A stretch of DNA of 64,000 bases, taken from the NCBI GenBank assembly GCA_018828125.1, contig JAHJWB010000001.1:124001-188000 (forward strand). The letters run 5' to 3'. The notes below the pieces were generated by a model. The model saw nothing but the letters and a program-made list of their open reading frames with translations, was not told where the DNA came from and did no database searches. The stretch comes from Gammaproteobacteria bacterium. Lineage in GTDB: Bacteria > Pseudomonadota > Gammaproteobacteria > Burkholderiales > Burkholderiaceae_C. Below, piece after piece: positions 18,247 to 27,363 of this stretch (its first letter is position 1; every line of letters starts with the position of its first letter). The position numbers were made by a program, and so were the translations under genes.

Positions 18247-19476
18247 TCAGGCTTTATTTTTGTTGTACACGTCAACGAGCACGGCGGCCAGAAGCACCAC
18301 GCCCTTGATCACCTGCTGGTAGTCGATGCCAATGCCCAGGATGGACATGCCGTTATTCATTACGCCCATCACAAACGCACCGATGACCGCGCCCATCACC
18401 TTGCCCACACCGCCTGAGGCCGATGCACCGCCGATAAAACACGCGGCAATCACATCGAGCTCAAAGCCCAGGCCCGCCTTGGGTGTGGCTGTGTTCAACC
18501 GTGCAGCAAAGACCAAACCCGCCAGGGCCGCCAGAACGCCCATGTTCACAAAGGCGTAGAACGACAGGCGCTCGGTTTTGATGCCCGAGAGTTTTGCGGC
18601 TTTCTCGTTGCCGCCCAGCGCATAGATGCGCCGCCCGATGGTGGTGCGGCTGGTCACAAAGTCAAACAGCGCGATCAGCAACGCCATCACGATCAACACA
18701 TTGGGCAGGCCCTTGTAGGACGACAGCAGGTAGCTGAAGTAGATCAAGAGGGCTGCAAACACGGCCGTCTTGGCCCAGAACAATGCGGCAGGTTCTGCCT
18801 GCACACCATGGCGCAGCCGGTGGGCGCGTGCGCGCACGCCCGCTACTGCCAGCGCAGCGGCCACGGCCACCCCCAGCAACAAGGATGTGACGCGCAGCCC
18901 TTCGGTGTTGAACATATCCGGGATGAAGCCGGAACTGAGCATCTGGAAGGTTTCGGGAAACGGCCCCACCGATTGCCCTGCCAGCACAGCCAAGGCCAAG
19001 CCCTTGAACACCAGCATGCCCGCCAAGGTCACGATGAACGAAGGGATGCGCCAGAACGCGACGAACCATCCCTGCAAGGCACCGATCAGTCCGCCACAAA
19101 GCAGGCACACCAGGGTCGCGGGCACAAAATGCCACTGGTACTGCACCATCAACACGGCGGCCAGCGCGCCAATGAATCCACAGACGGAACCTACCGACAG
19201 GTCAATGTGACCCGCGATGATCACCAACAGCATGCCCAGTGCCATGATGACGATGTAGCTGTTTTGCAGGATCAGGTTGGTCAGGTTGAGCGGCTGCATC
19301 AGCGTGCCGTCGGTCATGACCTGGAAGAACGCCATGATGGCGACCAGGGTGATCAACATGCCGTATTCGCGGAAGTTGTGCTTGAGGTGTTCGAGCAGCG
19401 GCTTCTCTTTGCCCGCTGGAGCCTCGTTGGCAGCGCTGGCAAGCGTGGCGGTAGAAGATGTGGTCGTCTGGCTCAT
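18247..19476 (-). CDS. gguB: Multiple monosaccharide ABC transporter permease, GguB-like
   Basis: A 409-residue inner-membrane permease of the XylH/GguB type, longer than RbsC because of an extra loop near the middle (RARAHRLRHGVQAEPAALFW). Motifs are QNSYIVIMALGMLLVIIAGH, then IDLSVGSVCGFIGALAAVLM, FWRIPSFIVTLAGMLVFKGL, YALGGNEKAAKLSGIKTERL and DVIAACFIGGASASGGVGKV. The ATG at 19476 (MSQTTTSS) starts the plausible cytoplasmic N-tail. It pairs with the ATPase gene at 19675 and binding-protein gene at 21298. In Agrobacterium the equivalent GguAB-ChvE set imports galactose, arabinose and related sugars. Confidence 0.88.
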   Translation of the reverse strand: MSQTTTSSTATLASAANEAPAGKEKPLLEHLKHNFREYGMLITLVAIMAFFQVMTDGTLMQPLNLTNLILQNSYIVIMALGMLLVIIAGHIDLSVGSVCGFIGALAAVLMVQYQWHFVPATLVCLLCGGLIGALQGWFVAFWRIPSFIVTLAGMLVFKGLALAVLAGQSVGPFPETFQMLSSGFIPDMFNTEGLRVTSLLLGVAVAAALAVAGVRARAHRLRHGVQAEPAALFWAKTAVFAALLIYFSYLLSSYKGLPNVLIVMALLIALFDFVTSRTTIGRRIYALGGNEKAAKLSGIKTERLSFYAFVNMGVLAALAGLVFAARLNTATPKAGLGFELDVIAACFIGGASASGGVGKVMGAVIGAFVMGVMNNGMSILGIGIDYQQVIKGVVLLAAVLVDVYNKNKA

Positions 19477-19507
19477 ATCAGTTTTCCATAGCGCTGCGCG
19501 CTTTCCG

Positions 19508-19668
19508 AATCTCTTGAAACTGGCGCGACCCAGCCCAGGGCCCCCGCGCAAGGGCCGCCAAGCCGCGGATGCGGCGCTTCGCTTGCGTGCGTGCGCTGGG
19601 GACGCCCCTCTCCCGACTCGCGCAGCGAGTCGGGAGAGGGGGAAGGCGCGAAGTGACTCAGGGGGGGC
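19508..19668 (-). repeat. Post-stop dispersed repeat, copy A (with 16-bp hairpin)
   Basis: Read from the gguA-like stop codon, the element starts CCCCCCTGAGTCACTTCGCG and ends near GGTCGCGCCAGTTTCAAGAG. It contains a perfect 16-bp stem (19605-19620 with 19626-19641, loop CGCAG). It shares order and sequence with copies at 22432, 32459 and 36026. In every copy the CCCCTGAG/CCCCTAAG end follows a stop codon. Confidence 0.75.
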
Positions 19669-19674
19669 TTCATA

Positions 19675-21192
19675 TCAACTGGCTTTCACAATCGCGCGCA
19701 TGATCTTTTCCTGGGAGGCTTCTGCCGTGGGCATCTCGGCAATGAATCGGCCTTCGTTCATCACATAGATGCGGTCCGAGATGCCCAGCAGCTCGGGCAT
19801 TTCGGACGAGATCACAATCACGCACTTGCCCTCGGCCGCCATCTGCGCGATGAGGGTGTAGATCTCGAACTTGGCGCCCACGTCAATGCCGCGTGTAGGC
19901 TCGTCGAGGATGAGCACCTCGGGGTTGGTAAACAGCCATTTGCTCAGCACCACCTTTTGCTGGTTGCCACCCGACAGGTTGACCGTTTTCTGGTCCACGC
20001 CCGAGCAGCGGATGCGCAGCTTGTCACGGTAGCTCTGGGCCACATGGTGTTCGCGGCCACTGTCGATCACGGTGGCGCGCGACACGCCACCGAGCTGCGC
20101 CAGCGACACGTTGAACTGGATGTCTTCGCTCAGCACCAGTCCGTTGCCCTTGCGGTCTTCGGTGACGTAAGCCAGGCCGTGGCGCACTGCTTTTTCTACC
20201 GTACTCACGTCAATGGACTTGCCATGCAACAGCACCTGACCGCTGATGCGGTGGCCCCATGACCTGCCAAAAATGCTCATCGCCAGCTCGGTACGCCCAG
20301 CGCCCATCAGCCCGGCGATGCCCACGATCTCGCCGCGGCGCACCGTAAGGTTGATGCCCTTGATGAACTCGCTGTCGCGGCGTTGGGGGTGGTAGGCCCG
20401 CCAGTCGCGCACTTCAAACACCGTGTCGCCAATGGAGGGCTGGCGCTTTGGGTAGCGGTCTGCCATCTCGCGGCCGACCATGGCCTGGATTACGCGGTCT
20501 TCGCTCACGGCGCTTGCGCGGCAGTCCAGGGTCTCCACCGTACTGCCATCGCGCAGCACCGTGATGGAGTCGGCCACGCGAGAAATTTCGTTCAGCTTGT
20601 GCGAGATCAGGATGCAGGTGATGCCCTGGCCCTTGAGTTCGAGCAGCAGGTCCAGCAACGCCGCGCTGTCGTTCTCGTTCAGGCTGGCGGTGGGTTCGTC
20701 CAGAATCAAAAGGCGCACCTGGCGCGACAGCGCTTTGGCAATTTCCACCAGCTGTTGTTTGCCCACGCCCAACTGACCGACGGGGGTGTCGGGTGACTCT
20801 TTGAGGCCGACCTTTTGGAGCAGCGCCACCGTCTTGCTGTGCGCGGCCATCCAGTCGATCACGCCGTAGCGCGACGTCTCGTTTCCCAGGAAAAGGTTTT
20901 CTGAAATGGACAGCAGCGGCACCAGCGCCAGCTCCTGGTGGATGATGATCACGCCCAGGTGCTCGCTGTCGCGAATGCCATCGAACTGACGCTCCTGGCC
21001 GTCAAAATGGATACCGCCGCTGTAGCTGCCATGAGGATACACACCCGACAGCACCTTCATCAGCGTTGATTTGCCCGCACCGTTTTCGCCTACGATGGCA
21101 TGGATCTCTCCGGCCTTCACGCGCAGGTTGACCTTGTTCAGGGCGACAACGCCGGGGAAGGTTTTGCGGATGTCCCGCATTTCAAGAAGCAT
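19675..21192 (-). CDS. gguA: Multiple monosaccharide ABC transporter ATPase, GguA-like
   Basis: A 505-residue double ABC ATPase. The first domain has Walker [18 protein letters not shown]-loop region [20 protein letters not shown], signature-like [17 protein letters not shown] and Walker [16 protein letters not shown]. The second has [16 protein letters not shown] and [20 protein letters not shown]. It follows the ChvE-like binding-protein gene after about 105 bp and precedes the GguB-like permease gene. Closest types by memory are GguA and XylG; the ChvE and GguB neighbours favour GguA. Confidence 0.9.
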   Translation of the reverse strand: MLLEMRDIRKTFPGVVALNKVNLRVKAGEIHAIVGENGAGKSTLMKVLSGVYPHGSYSGGIHFDGQERQFDGIRDSEHLGVIIIHQELALVPLLSISENLFLGNETSRYGVIDWMAAHSKTVALLQKVGLKESPDTPVGQLGVGKQQLVEIAKALSRQVRLLILDEPTASLNENDSAALLDLLLELKGQGITCILISHKLNEISRVADSITVLRDGSTVETLDCRASAVSEDRVIQAMVGREMADRYPKRQPSIGDTVFEVRDWRAYHPQRRDSEFIKGINLTVRRGEIVGIAGLMGAGRTELAMSIFGRSWGHRISGQVLLHGKSIDVSTVEKAVRHGLAYVTEDRKGNGLVLSEDIQFNVSLAQLGGVSRATVIDSGREHHVAQSYRDKLRIRCSGVDQKTVNLSGGNQQKVVLSKWLFTNPEVLILDEPTRGIDVGAKFEIYTLIAQMAAEGKCVIVISSEMPELLGISDRIYVMNEGRFIAEMPTAEASQEKIMRAIVKAS

Positions 21193-21297
21193 GGTCTCAG
21201 AGTCTTTGGGCGCGCCCTTGGGCTCGCCTGGTTGCAGGCCGTCTGCACATCCCGAGTGGCAGTCGCAGACGGCGGCTTGAGGCTGTCGACGCCTGGC

Positions 21298-22368
21298 TTA
21301 CTTGATTTGCGATTCCTTGTAATAGCCACTGCCCACCAGCACGGCGTTCCAGTTGGATGCATCCACCGACACGGGCTTGAGGAGATACGAGGGCACCACT
21401 TTCACGCCATTGTTGTAGGTCTTGGTGTCATTGATTTCAGGCTGCTTGCCGGACAGCGTGGCGTCCACCATGTTGGCGGCCACTTTGGCCAGTTCGCGCG
21501 TGTCCTTGAACACCGTCGAATACTGCTCACCCTTGAGGATGGACTTGACCGACGGAACTTCTGCGTCCTGGCCGCTGACCACGGGACAGGGCTGCTGCGC
21601 TGTGCAATAGCCCACGCCCTTCAAAGACGACAGGATGCCGATGGACAGGCCGTCGTACGGTGACAGCACCGCGTGGACCTTGTCCTTGCCGTAGTAGGCC
21701 GACAGCAGATTGTCCATTCGGGCCTGGGCCACCGAGCCATCCCATCGCAGCGTGCCCACTTTGTTCATGCCGGTCTGCTTGCTGCGCACCACCAGCTTGC
21801 CGCTGTCGATGTAGGGCTGCAGCACGCTCATGGCGCCGTCATAAAAGAAGAAGGCGTTGTTGTCGTCGGGCGAGCCGCCGAACAGTTCGATGTTGAACGG
21901 GCCCTTGCCCTGCTTCAAGCCCAGCTTGTCCACAATGGACGTGGCCTGCAGCACACCGACCTGGAAGTTGTCGAAGGTGGCGTAGTAGTCCACATTCTTC
22001 GAACCCTTGATGAGGCGGTCATAGGCCACGACCTTCACTCCCTTGTCCGCCGCACTTTGCAGTACACGCGACAGCGTCGTGCCGTCAATCGACGCGATCA
22101 CCAGCACCTTGGCGCCCTTGGTGATCATGTTCTCGATCTGCGCGAGCTGGTTCGGAATGTCGTCCTCGGCGTATTGCAGATCGGTCTTGTAGCCGCGATC
22201 CCTGAGCACCTTCACCATGTTGTCGCCGTCCGCAATCCAGCGAGACGACGATTTGGTGGGCATCGAGATGCCGATGGTGCCCTTGTCCTGGGCCGATGCC
22301 ACGGATGTGGTGCCAATGGCAGCCAGTGCCACGGTGGCCAACACGGCCTTGAAAATTGCACGCTTCAT
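21298..22368 (-). CDS. chvE: ChvE-like periplasmic monosaccharide-binding protein
   Basis: A 356-residue periplasmic binding protein with a clear signal peptide ([20 protein letters not shown], cleavage near SVASAQDKG). The mature part begins [20 protein letters not shown], a pattern of ChvE/MmsB-type binding proteins. [40 protein letters not shown] and [20 protein letters not shown] follow. In Agrobacterium, ChvE binds galactose, arabinose, glucose and xylose. Here it should deliver sugar to the GguAB-like pair and precedes them in the array. Confidence 0.9.
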   Translation of the reverse strand: MKRAIFKAVLATVALAAIGTTSVASAQDKGTIGISMPTKSSSRWIADGDNMVKVLRDRGYKTDLQYAEDDIPNQLAQIENMITKGAKVLVIASIDGTTLSRVLQSAADKGVKVVAYDRLIKGSKNVDYYATFDNFQVGVLQATSIVDKLGLKQGKGPFNIELFGGSPDDNNAFFFYDGAMSVLQPYIDSGKLVVRSKQTGMNKVGTLRWDGSVAQARMDNLLSAYYGKDKVHAVLSPYDGLSIGILSSLKGVGYCTAQQPCPVVSGQDAEVPSVKSILKGEQYSTVFKDTRELAKVAANMVDATLSGKQPEINDTKTYNNGVKVVPSYLLKPVSVDASNWNAVLVGSGYYKESQIK

Positions 22369-22431
22369 TTGAGTCTGTCTCCTGCTGTTGTTCTAAATTT
22401 GTCTGACTAGTTAACTTGGAGGCCGTATGAA

Positions 22432-22530
22432 ACTGGCGCGATCTAGTACCAGTGCCACCGCGCAAGGGTCGCCCCGCCGCGCTGGTGGCGTTCCCCTTGG
22501 GGGAAGACGGCGCAGGCGGCTCAGGGGGCA
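22432..22530 (-). repeat. Post-stop dispersed repeat, copy B
   Basis: Read from the ytfQ-like stop codon, the element begins 7 nt later with CCCCCTGAGCCGCCTGCGCC and runs through CCTTGCGCGGTGGCACTGGT to GATCGCGCCAGTTTCAT. It matches copies A, C and D over most of its length but has a shorter hairpin (TTCCCCCAAGGGGAA). Confidence 0.72.
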
Positions 22531-22535
22531 ATAGA

Positions 22536-23501
22536 TCAGTACTTCCTGTTCGGGAATTCCTTGGCCGCAACCTCCATCGGGAAGATGCCTTCTTCCGTCA
22601 CGATGCGCTTGGGCACCGCCTTGCCCGCCTTGATGTCCTTCACTGCACTCATCAACTGCGGGCCCAGCAGCGGGCTGCATTCCACGCTCACGTTGAGCTT
22701 GCCCGCGATCATGGCTTCGAACGCGCCCTTCACTGCATCAATGGAGATGATCACGATGTCCTTGGCAGGCTTCATGCCCGCTTCTTCGATGGCCTGGATA
22801 GCGCCAATGGCCATGTCGTCGTTGTGTGCGTAGAGCACATTGATCTTCTTGCCCTCGGCCTTGAGGAAGGCTTCCATCACCTCCTTGCCCTTGGCACGGG
22901 TGAAGTCGCCGGTCTGCGAACGCACGATCTTGAACTTGGGGTCGGCCTTGATGATTTCCTCAAAGCCCTTCTTGCGGTCGATGGCCGGGGCCGAGCCCAC
23001 CGTGCCTTGCAACTCGACGATGTTGACCTCGCCTTTGTTGTCTTTCATCTTCTCGACCAGCCAGCGGCCCGCCTTGCGCCCCTCCTCAACAAAATCCGAT
23101 CCCATGAAGGTCACGTACAGCGACTGGTCCTTGGTGTTCACCGCGCGGTCGGTCAGCACCACGGGGATCTTGGCGGCCTTGGCTTCGCGCAGCACGGGCT
23201 CCCAGCCGGACTCCACCACGGGCGAGAACGCAATCACATCCACCCGCTGGGCGATGAACGAGCGGATGGCCTTGATCTGGTTCTCCTGCTTTTGCTGGGC
23301 GTCCGAGAACTTCAGTTCAATGCCTGCCTCTTTGGCGGCCGACTTGATGGACTCGGTATTGGCGGTTCGCCACTCGCTCTCGGCCCCCACCTGGCTGAAG
23401 CCCAGCACGATGGGCTTTTGCGCCCAGGCAGATGCGGGGAGCAGGCCTGCCAGCGGCGCGCTGGCCATGGCGGATACGAGGGTGCGACGGTTCAGTTTCA
23501 T
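22536..23501 (-). CDS. ytfQ: Sugar-binding periplasmic protein, YtfQ-like
   Basis: A 321-residue periplasmic binding protein with a signal peptide (MKLNRRTLVSAMASAPLAGL, cleavage near ASAWAQ). Family motifs are PIVLGFSQVGAESEWRTANT, FIAQRVDVIAFSPVVESGWE, PVVLTDRAVNTKDQSLYVTF and NVLYAHNDDMAIGAIQAIEE. These fit YtfQ, which binds galactofuranose in E. coli. An AAAGGAGA site precedes the ATG at 23501. Its partner ATPase and permeases (YtfR, YtfT, YjfF types) lie 4-7 kb downstream, with the ChvE-GguAB module inserted between. Confidence 0.9.
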   Translation of the reverse strand: MKLNRRTLVSAMASAPLAGLLPASAWAQKPIVLGFSQVGAESEWRTANTESIKSAAKEAGIELKFSDAQQKQENQIKAIRSFIAQRVDVIAFSPVVESGWEPVLREAKAAKIPVVLTDRAVNTKDQSLYVTFMGSDFVEEGRKAGRWLVEKMKDNKGEVNIVELQGTVGSAPAIDRKKGFEEIIKADPKFKIVRSQTGDFTRAKGKEVMEAFLKAEGKKINVLYAHNDDMAIGAIQAIEEAGMKPAKDIVIISIDAVKGAFEAMIAGKLNVSVECSPLLGPQLMSAVKDIKAGKAVPKRIVTEEGIFPMEVAAKEFPNRKY

Positions 23502-23563
23502 GGTTTTGTCTCCTTTGCTGTTATGGATGGAAATGGCAGGCAATCGGAACCTGTTCAAAGGCG

Positions 23564-25015
23564 TCAGGCCAGCATGTAGCCGGTCTTGACGGTGGTGTAG
23601 AACTCGGCGGCATACCGGCCCTGTTCACGCGGTCCATGGCTTGATTCCTTGCGCCCACCAAAAGGCACATGAAAGTCCACCCCTGCCGTGGGCAGGTTGA
23701 CCATGGTCATGCCCACATCAGCGTGCCGCTTGAAGTGCATGGCATGTTTGAGTGACGTGGTGCAGATGCCTGCACACAGGCCAAAGGGCGTGTCGTTGGC
23801 GAGGGCCAGCGCGTGTTCATAGTCGTCGGCGCGCAGCACGCAGGCTACGGGACCAAAGATTTCTTCGCGTGCAATGCGGTGTTCGGGGCGGGCCAGAAAC
23901 AGTGCGGGGCTCATGTAGTGGCCGGGCGTGGCCCGCTCCAGCCGCTCGCCGCCCCACACGTGTTCGGCGCCTTCGGCGCGGGCGATCTCGATATAGCCTT
24001 GGTTCTGGTCGAGCTGGCCTGCGTCCACCACGGGGCCCATCTCGATGCCGCGCTCCAGGGCATGGCCTACCCTGAGGGTGGTCAACCGCTGGCGCAGCCG
24101 GGCGACGAACGCATCGTGCACGCTGGCCTCGACGATCAGGCGGCTCGACGCTGTGCAGCGCTGTCCGGTCGAAAAGTAGGAGCCCTGCAGCGCGCAGTCA
24201 ATGGCTTGGTCCATGTCGGCGTCGGCCAGCACCACCAGCGGGTTCTTGCCGCCCATCTCCAGCTGCACCTTGGCGCGCCGGGCGGTGGCGGCTTTGAGGA
24301 TGCGTTCGCCGGTCGATACAGACCCGGTGAAGCTCAGCGCGTTGACCAGCGGGTGGTCCACCAGCGTCTGGCCCACTTCACGACCGCTGCCCATGACCAG
24401 GTTGAAAACGCCCGCAGGCAAGCCGGCGCGGCTGATGATTTCGGCCAATGCCCAGCCGCAGGCGGGCACCAGTTCAGCAGGCTTGAACACCACCGTGTTG
24501 CCGTAGGCCAGCGCAGGAGCGATCTTCCAGGCCGGGATGGCAAACGGAAAGTTCCACGGCGCGATGATGCCCACCACGCCCACGGGCTCGCGGGTCACGT
24601 CCACCTGCACGCCCTGGCGCACCGATGCCATCAGCTCGCCCGGCACCCGCAGCGCCTCGCCCGCAAAAAACTTGAAGATCTGCCCCGCCCGGGCCACCTC
24701 GCCAATCGCTTCAGGCAGGGTCTTGCCCTCTTCGCGGGCCAGCAGGGTGCCCAGCTCGTCCTTGCGCGCCAGCAGTTCGCTGCCAATCTGGTCCAGCACA
24801 TCGGCGCGGCGCTGGGGCGTACTGTGGCTCCAGTAGGGCAGGGCGTCAGCGGCGGCGCGCACGGCCTGTTCGGTCTGGTTGCGGTCGGCGCGGGCGTATT
24901 CAGCCACCACCTCGCGGGTGTCCGACGGGTTGGTGCTGACCCCGGTGGTGGTGCCAATCTCCCAGCGGCCATTGATGAAGTGCCGGGGGTTCTGCTGCGT
25001 GTCGCCGAGTTTCAT
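23564..25015 (-). CDS. 2-oxoglutarate semialdehyde dehydrogenase (aldehyde dehydrogenase family)
   Basis: A 483-residue aldehyde dehydrogenase. The catalytic Cys is in SYFSTGQRCTASSRLIVEAS, the Glu in AKVQLEMGGKNPLVVLADAD, and the cofactor region is IAPWNFPFAIPAWKIAPALA. The end VPFGGRKESSHGPREQGRYA resembles YcbD/KGSADH-type enzymes. It would oxidise 2-oxoglutarate semialdehyde, the product of the arabonate branch, to 2-oxoglutarate. The ATG at 25015 is used; a TTG frame to 25072 runs into the operator-like region. It is the first gene of the 13-gene minus-strand array and diverges from a LysR gene. Confidence 0.85.
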   Translation of the reverse strand: MKLGDTQQNPRHFINGRWEIGTTTGVSTNPSDTREVVAEYARADRNQTEQAVRAAADALPYWSHSTPQRRADVLDQIGSELLARKDELGTLLAREEGKTLPEAIGEVARAGQIFKFFAGEALRVPGELMASVRQGVQVDVTREPVGVVGIIAPWNFPFAIPAWKIAPALAYGNTVVFKPAELVPACGWALAEIISRAGLPAGVFNLVMGSGREVGQTLVDHPLVNALSFTGSVSTGERILKAATARRAKVQLEMGGKNPLVVLADADMDQAIDCALQGSYFSTGQRCTASSRLIVEASVHDAFVARLRQRLTTLRVGHALERGIEMGPVVDAGQLDQNQGYIEIARAEGAEHVWGGERLERATPGHYMSPALFLARPEHRIAREEIFGPVACVLRADDYEHALALANDTPFGLCAGICTTSLKHAMHFKRHADVGMTMVNLPTAGVDFHVPFGGRKESSHGPREQGRYAAEFYTTVKTGYMLA

Positions 25016-25062
25016 GAGAGGAGATGTTTGTGGAGGACTCGGCGAAAAGTCTATGATCGAAT

Positions 25063-25073
25063 TTGATATCAAT
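25063..25073. promoter_or_regulatory. Candidate operator TTGATATCAA
   Basis: The perfect palindrome TTGATATCAA (25063-25072) lies between the semialdehyde dehydrogenase and the divergent LysR gene. Its half, ATATCAAT, recurs twice between the SDR and lactonase genes at 27238-27257. A common regulator, probably the LysR protein, may bind all sites (inference). Confidence 0.4.
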
Positions 25074-25126
25074 CTAATAGTTTTTTAGACAAAATACATA
25101 TCTATCGCAGCATTCTGGAAAACCCC

Positions 25127-26089
25127 ATGAGCACCTACAACCACTGGTTTATTCGCGCACGCCTCAAGACTCGCCAGCTGCTGCTGCTGGTGGCCTTGGC
25201 AGAAGAGGGCAACATCCACCGCGCGGCCCAGGTGCTCAGCATGACCCAGCCCGCCGCGTCCAAGCTGCTCAAGGACCTGGAGGATGTGCTGGAAGTGTCG
25301 CTGTTCGAGCGCCTGCCGCGCGGCATGCGGCCCACCTGGTATGGCGAAACCATGATCCGCCACGCGCGCATGGCGCTGGCAAGCCTGAACCAGGCGCACG
25401 ATGAGCTGAGCGCGCTCAAGACCGGCCATTTCGGCCAAGTGGGCATTGGCGCCATCACGTCCCCCGGCCTGAGCCTGTTGCCCGCTGCGCTGGCGCTGGT
25501 CAAACATGAGCACCCCAGCCTGCGCATCTCGCTGGACATCGAAACCAGCCCCGTGTTGCTGGACCGGCTGGAGCAGGGCAAGCTCGACATCGTGGTTGGC
25601 CGCCTGTTTGCCGAGCACGACAAGACCAACCTACGTTATGAGTCGCTGACCGAAGAACTGGTCTGCGCGGTGACCCGCCCTGGCCACCCGCTATTGGGCA
25701 TGAGCGGGCTGGCCCTGCGCGATGTGGTGTCAGCGGGCTGGATCGTGCCGCCTGCGGGCAGTGTGTTACGGCACCGGTTTGACCTGATGTTCGGGCAAGA
25801 CGGCTTGGCGCCACCGATCAATACGGTGGAGACATCGTCGCTGTTGTTCATCACGCGCATGCTGCAGCAAAGCGACATGATTGCGGTGCTGGGGGCGGAT
25901 GTGGGGGCGTACTACGCCTCGCATGGGATGGTGTCGGTGTTGCCGATGGCGATGCCGTGTCACATGGATGCGTTCGGGATCATTACCCGCACGGATCGGT
26001 TGTTGTCGCCTGCGGCGAAGGTGATGATGAAGGCGCTCAAGCAGACGAGTCTGGTGCAGTATGGGCGGCGGTTGGAGTTGGGGGAGTGA
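25127..26089 (+). CDS. LysR-family regulator, GbpR-like
   Basis: A 320-residue LysR protein with an N-terminal HTH (LKTRQLLLLVALAEEGNIHR, then MTQPAASKLLKDLEDVLEVS and LFERLPRGMRPTWYGETMIR) and a LysR substrate domain (QVGIGAITSPGLSLLPAALA, KLDIVVGRLF). It diverges from the sugar array. In Agrobacterium and Azospirillum a LysR protein (GbpR) controls chvE-type sugar uptake, so an equivalent role is likely, with galactose or arabinose derivatives as signals. The start follows MSTYNHWFIRARLKTRQL, which matches this subgroup. Confidence 0.88.
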   Translation: MSTYNHWFIRARLKTRQLLLLVALAEEGNIHRAAQVLSMTQPAASKLLKDLEDVLEVSLFERLPRGMRPTWYGETMIRHARMALASLNQAHDELSALKTGHFGQVGIGAITSPGLSLLPAALALVKHEHPSLRISLDIETSPVLLDRLEQGKLDIVVGRLFAEHDKTNLRYESLTEELVCAVTRPGHPLLGMSGLALRDVVSAGWIVPPAGSVLRHRFDLMFGQDGLAPPINTVETSSLLFITRMLQQSDMIAVLGADVGAYYASHGMVSVLPMAMPCHMDAFGIITRTDRLLSPAAKVMMKALKQTSLVQYGRRLELGE

Positions 26090-26251
26090 TTTGGGTTTGG
26101 ACTCGTTTTGATGAAAAGTGGCTCTATCGCCCTTCTGGTAAGTGCTGGAAGCTATTGTTTTTATAGTATCTGAGCTCCCTCTCCGACCGTTCGGGCTGAG
26201 CCTGTCGAAGCCGGGGCGTGCTCGTTTGAGAAGCATGCTCGCGTTGAGTGC

Positions 26252-26276
26252 GGAGGCCGGGCGACTCCCGGCCTCC
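26252..26276. terminator. Strong hairpin between convergent genes
   Basis: GGAGGCCGGG-CGACT-CCCGGCCTCC forms a perfect 10-bp stem. It has no T-run directly after it, so it may stabilise 3' ends or stop antisense transcription rather than act as a canonical terminator. Confidence 0.45.
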
Positions 26277-26349
26277 GTCCCGAAACCCGGCACGCAGTCA
26301 GTTCAGCAACCGAGCTTCGACTTCGGCAGATCGGGCAAAAAGAAGAAAC

Positions 26350-26415
26350 TAAATAATCGCAAAAATGATAGCTGCCAGCGCTTTATGGATAAGCGCTAGA
26401 GGCCAATTTCATTCA
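26350..26415. repeat. AGCGCTT-type dispersed intergenic repeat, copy 3
   Basis: AATGATAGCTGCCAGCGCTT then TATGGATAAGCGCTAGAGGC followed by CAATTTCATT is one of the best copies. The arms AGCGCTTTAT and ATAAGCGCT pair. It lies in the convergent gap next to the SDR gene end. Confidence 0.7.
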
Positions 26416-26420
26416 AAAAA

Positions 26421-27239
26421 TCAAACCCACCCTGCATCCACCTTGAACTCCTGCGCCGTGCACATCGCCCCATCATCCGACGCCAAAAACAGCACCATCC
26501 TCGCAATGTCATGTGGCTGCAACTTGTCCGGGAGGCACTGGTTGCGCGCAATCTCTTTTTCTCCTTCGGCGTCCAGCCACAGCTTGATCTGCCGTTCCGT
26601 CATCACCCACCCCGGCGACACGGTGTTGATGCGGATCCGGTCTTGCCCCAGGGTCTTGGCCAGTCCGCGGGTCAGGCCGTTCACCGATGACTTGGCAATG
26701 GCGTAGCAGGGGTAGCCCGTGCCCTTGCCCTGCCAGCCGGTGGAGCCCAGGTTAATGACGGCCCCCGCGCCCAGCCGTTTCATGCCCGGCACCACGGCTT
26801 GGATGGCGAAGAAGGCGGGGCGTTCGTTGATGGCCATGCGCTCGTCGTAGTACGCGGGGGTGACGGATTCGAGCGAGTGGCGGTCGTCGCTGGCCACGTT
26901 GTTGACCAGGGCGGAAAAGTCGCCTAGTTCCGAACTGGCTTCTGCGATGGTGGCCTGTAGCGCCGCCACGTCCCGCACATCACACACGCGCCACCAGGGC
27001 CGCTCATGACCCGCGTCGGCGATCTGCTGCACCAGCGCTTCGCTGGCCTCGCGGGCCACGTCCACAAACGCCACGCGCGCGCCTTGTTCGGAAAATGCGG
27101 ACACGATGGCCGCACCGATGCCGCTGCCGCCACCAGTCACAAAAACCGCCCGGCCTTGCAGGCTGGGGAAGCGCGAAAAATTAACCGTGCCAGACGCCGA
27201 AGCGGAACGGTTGGAAGAAGGGTTTGGAATAGCTGACAT
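26421..27239 (-). CDS. SDR-family sugar 1-dehydrogenase (probable galactose/arabinose dehydrogenase)
   Basis: A 272-residue short-chain dehydrogenase. The cofactor motif is AVFVTGGGSGIGAAIVSAFS, NNVA follows in the fourth strand (FSALVNNVASDDRHS), and the catalytic Ser and Tyr-Lys are in INLGSTGWQGKGTGYPCYAI then AKSSVNG. The segment RINTVSPGWVMTERQIKLWL is common in sugar dehydrogenases. Beside the lactonase, epimerase and aldonate genes it most likely oxidises D-galactose and L-arabinose to the lactones, since the two sugars share stereochemistry at the oxidised end. Substrate and cofactor preference (NAD or NADP) are inferred, not visible. Confidence 0.82.
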   Translation of the reverse strand: MSAIPNPSSNRSASASGTVNFSRFPSLQGRAVFVTGGGSGIGAAIVSAFSEQGARVAFVDVAREASEALVQQIADAGHERPWWRVCDVRDVAALQATIAEASSELGDFSALVNNVASDDRHSLESVTPAYYDERMAINERPAFFAIQAVVPGMKRLGAGAVINLGSTGWQGKGTGYPCYAIAKSSVNGLTRGLAKTLGQDRIRINTVSPGWVMTERQIKLWLDAEGEKEIARNQCLPDKLQPHDIARMVLFLASDDGAMCTAQEFKVDAGWV

Positions 27240-27299
27240 ATCAATATGTATATCAATTGATTGGAAAAATATCTCTTACAGGCATCAATTTGCGTTGAT
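27238..27299. promoter_or_regulatory. Candidate operator region with repeated ATATCAAT
   Basis: Between the divergent SDR and lactonase genes, ATATCAAT occurs at 27238-27245 and 27250-27257, 12 bp apart. The second is part of the palindrome ATCAATTGAT (27252-27261). A further inverted pair ATCAA-N6-TTGAT lies at 27284-27299. The motif is shared with 25066-25073. Confidence 0.4.
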
Positions 27300-27363
27300 A
27301 AGATGGCCGCCGTCAAGAGCCTTGCGTCAGACAGGTGCAGAAACAACGAACACGGAGACCGGT

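Larger units (their letters stand above)
26090..26420. other. Convergent intergenic region with repeats and hairpin
   Basis: This 331-bp stretch between the LysR and SDR gene ends contains no gene. It holds a perfect 10-bp stem with 5-nt loop (26252-26276), a segment CCGTTCGGGCTGAGCCTGTC at 26198-26217 that resembles a repeat common in Proteobacteria, and a copy of the AGCGCTT family at 26350-26415. A weaker relative of that family lies near 26110-26162. Confidence 0.6.
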
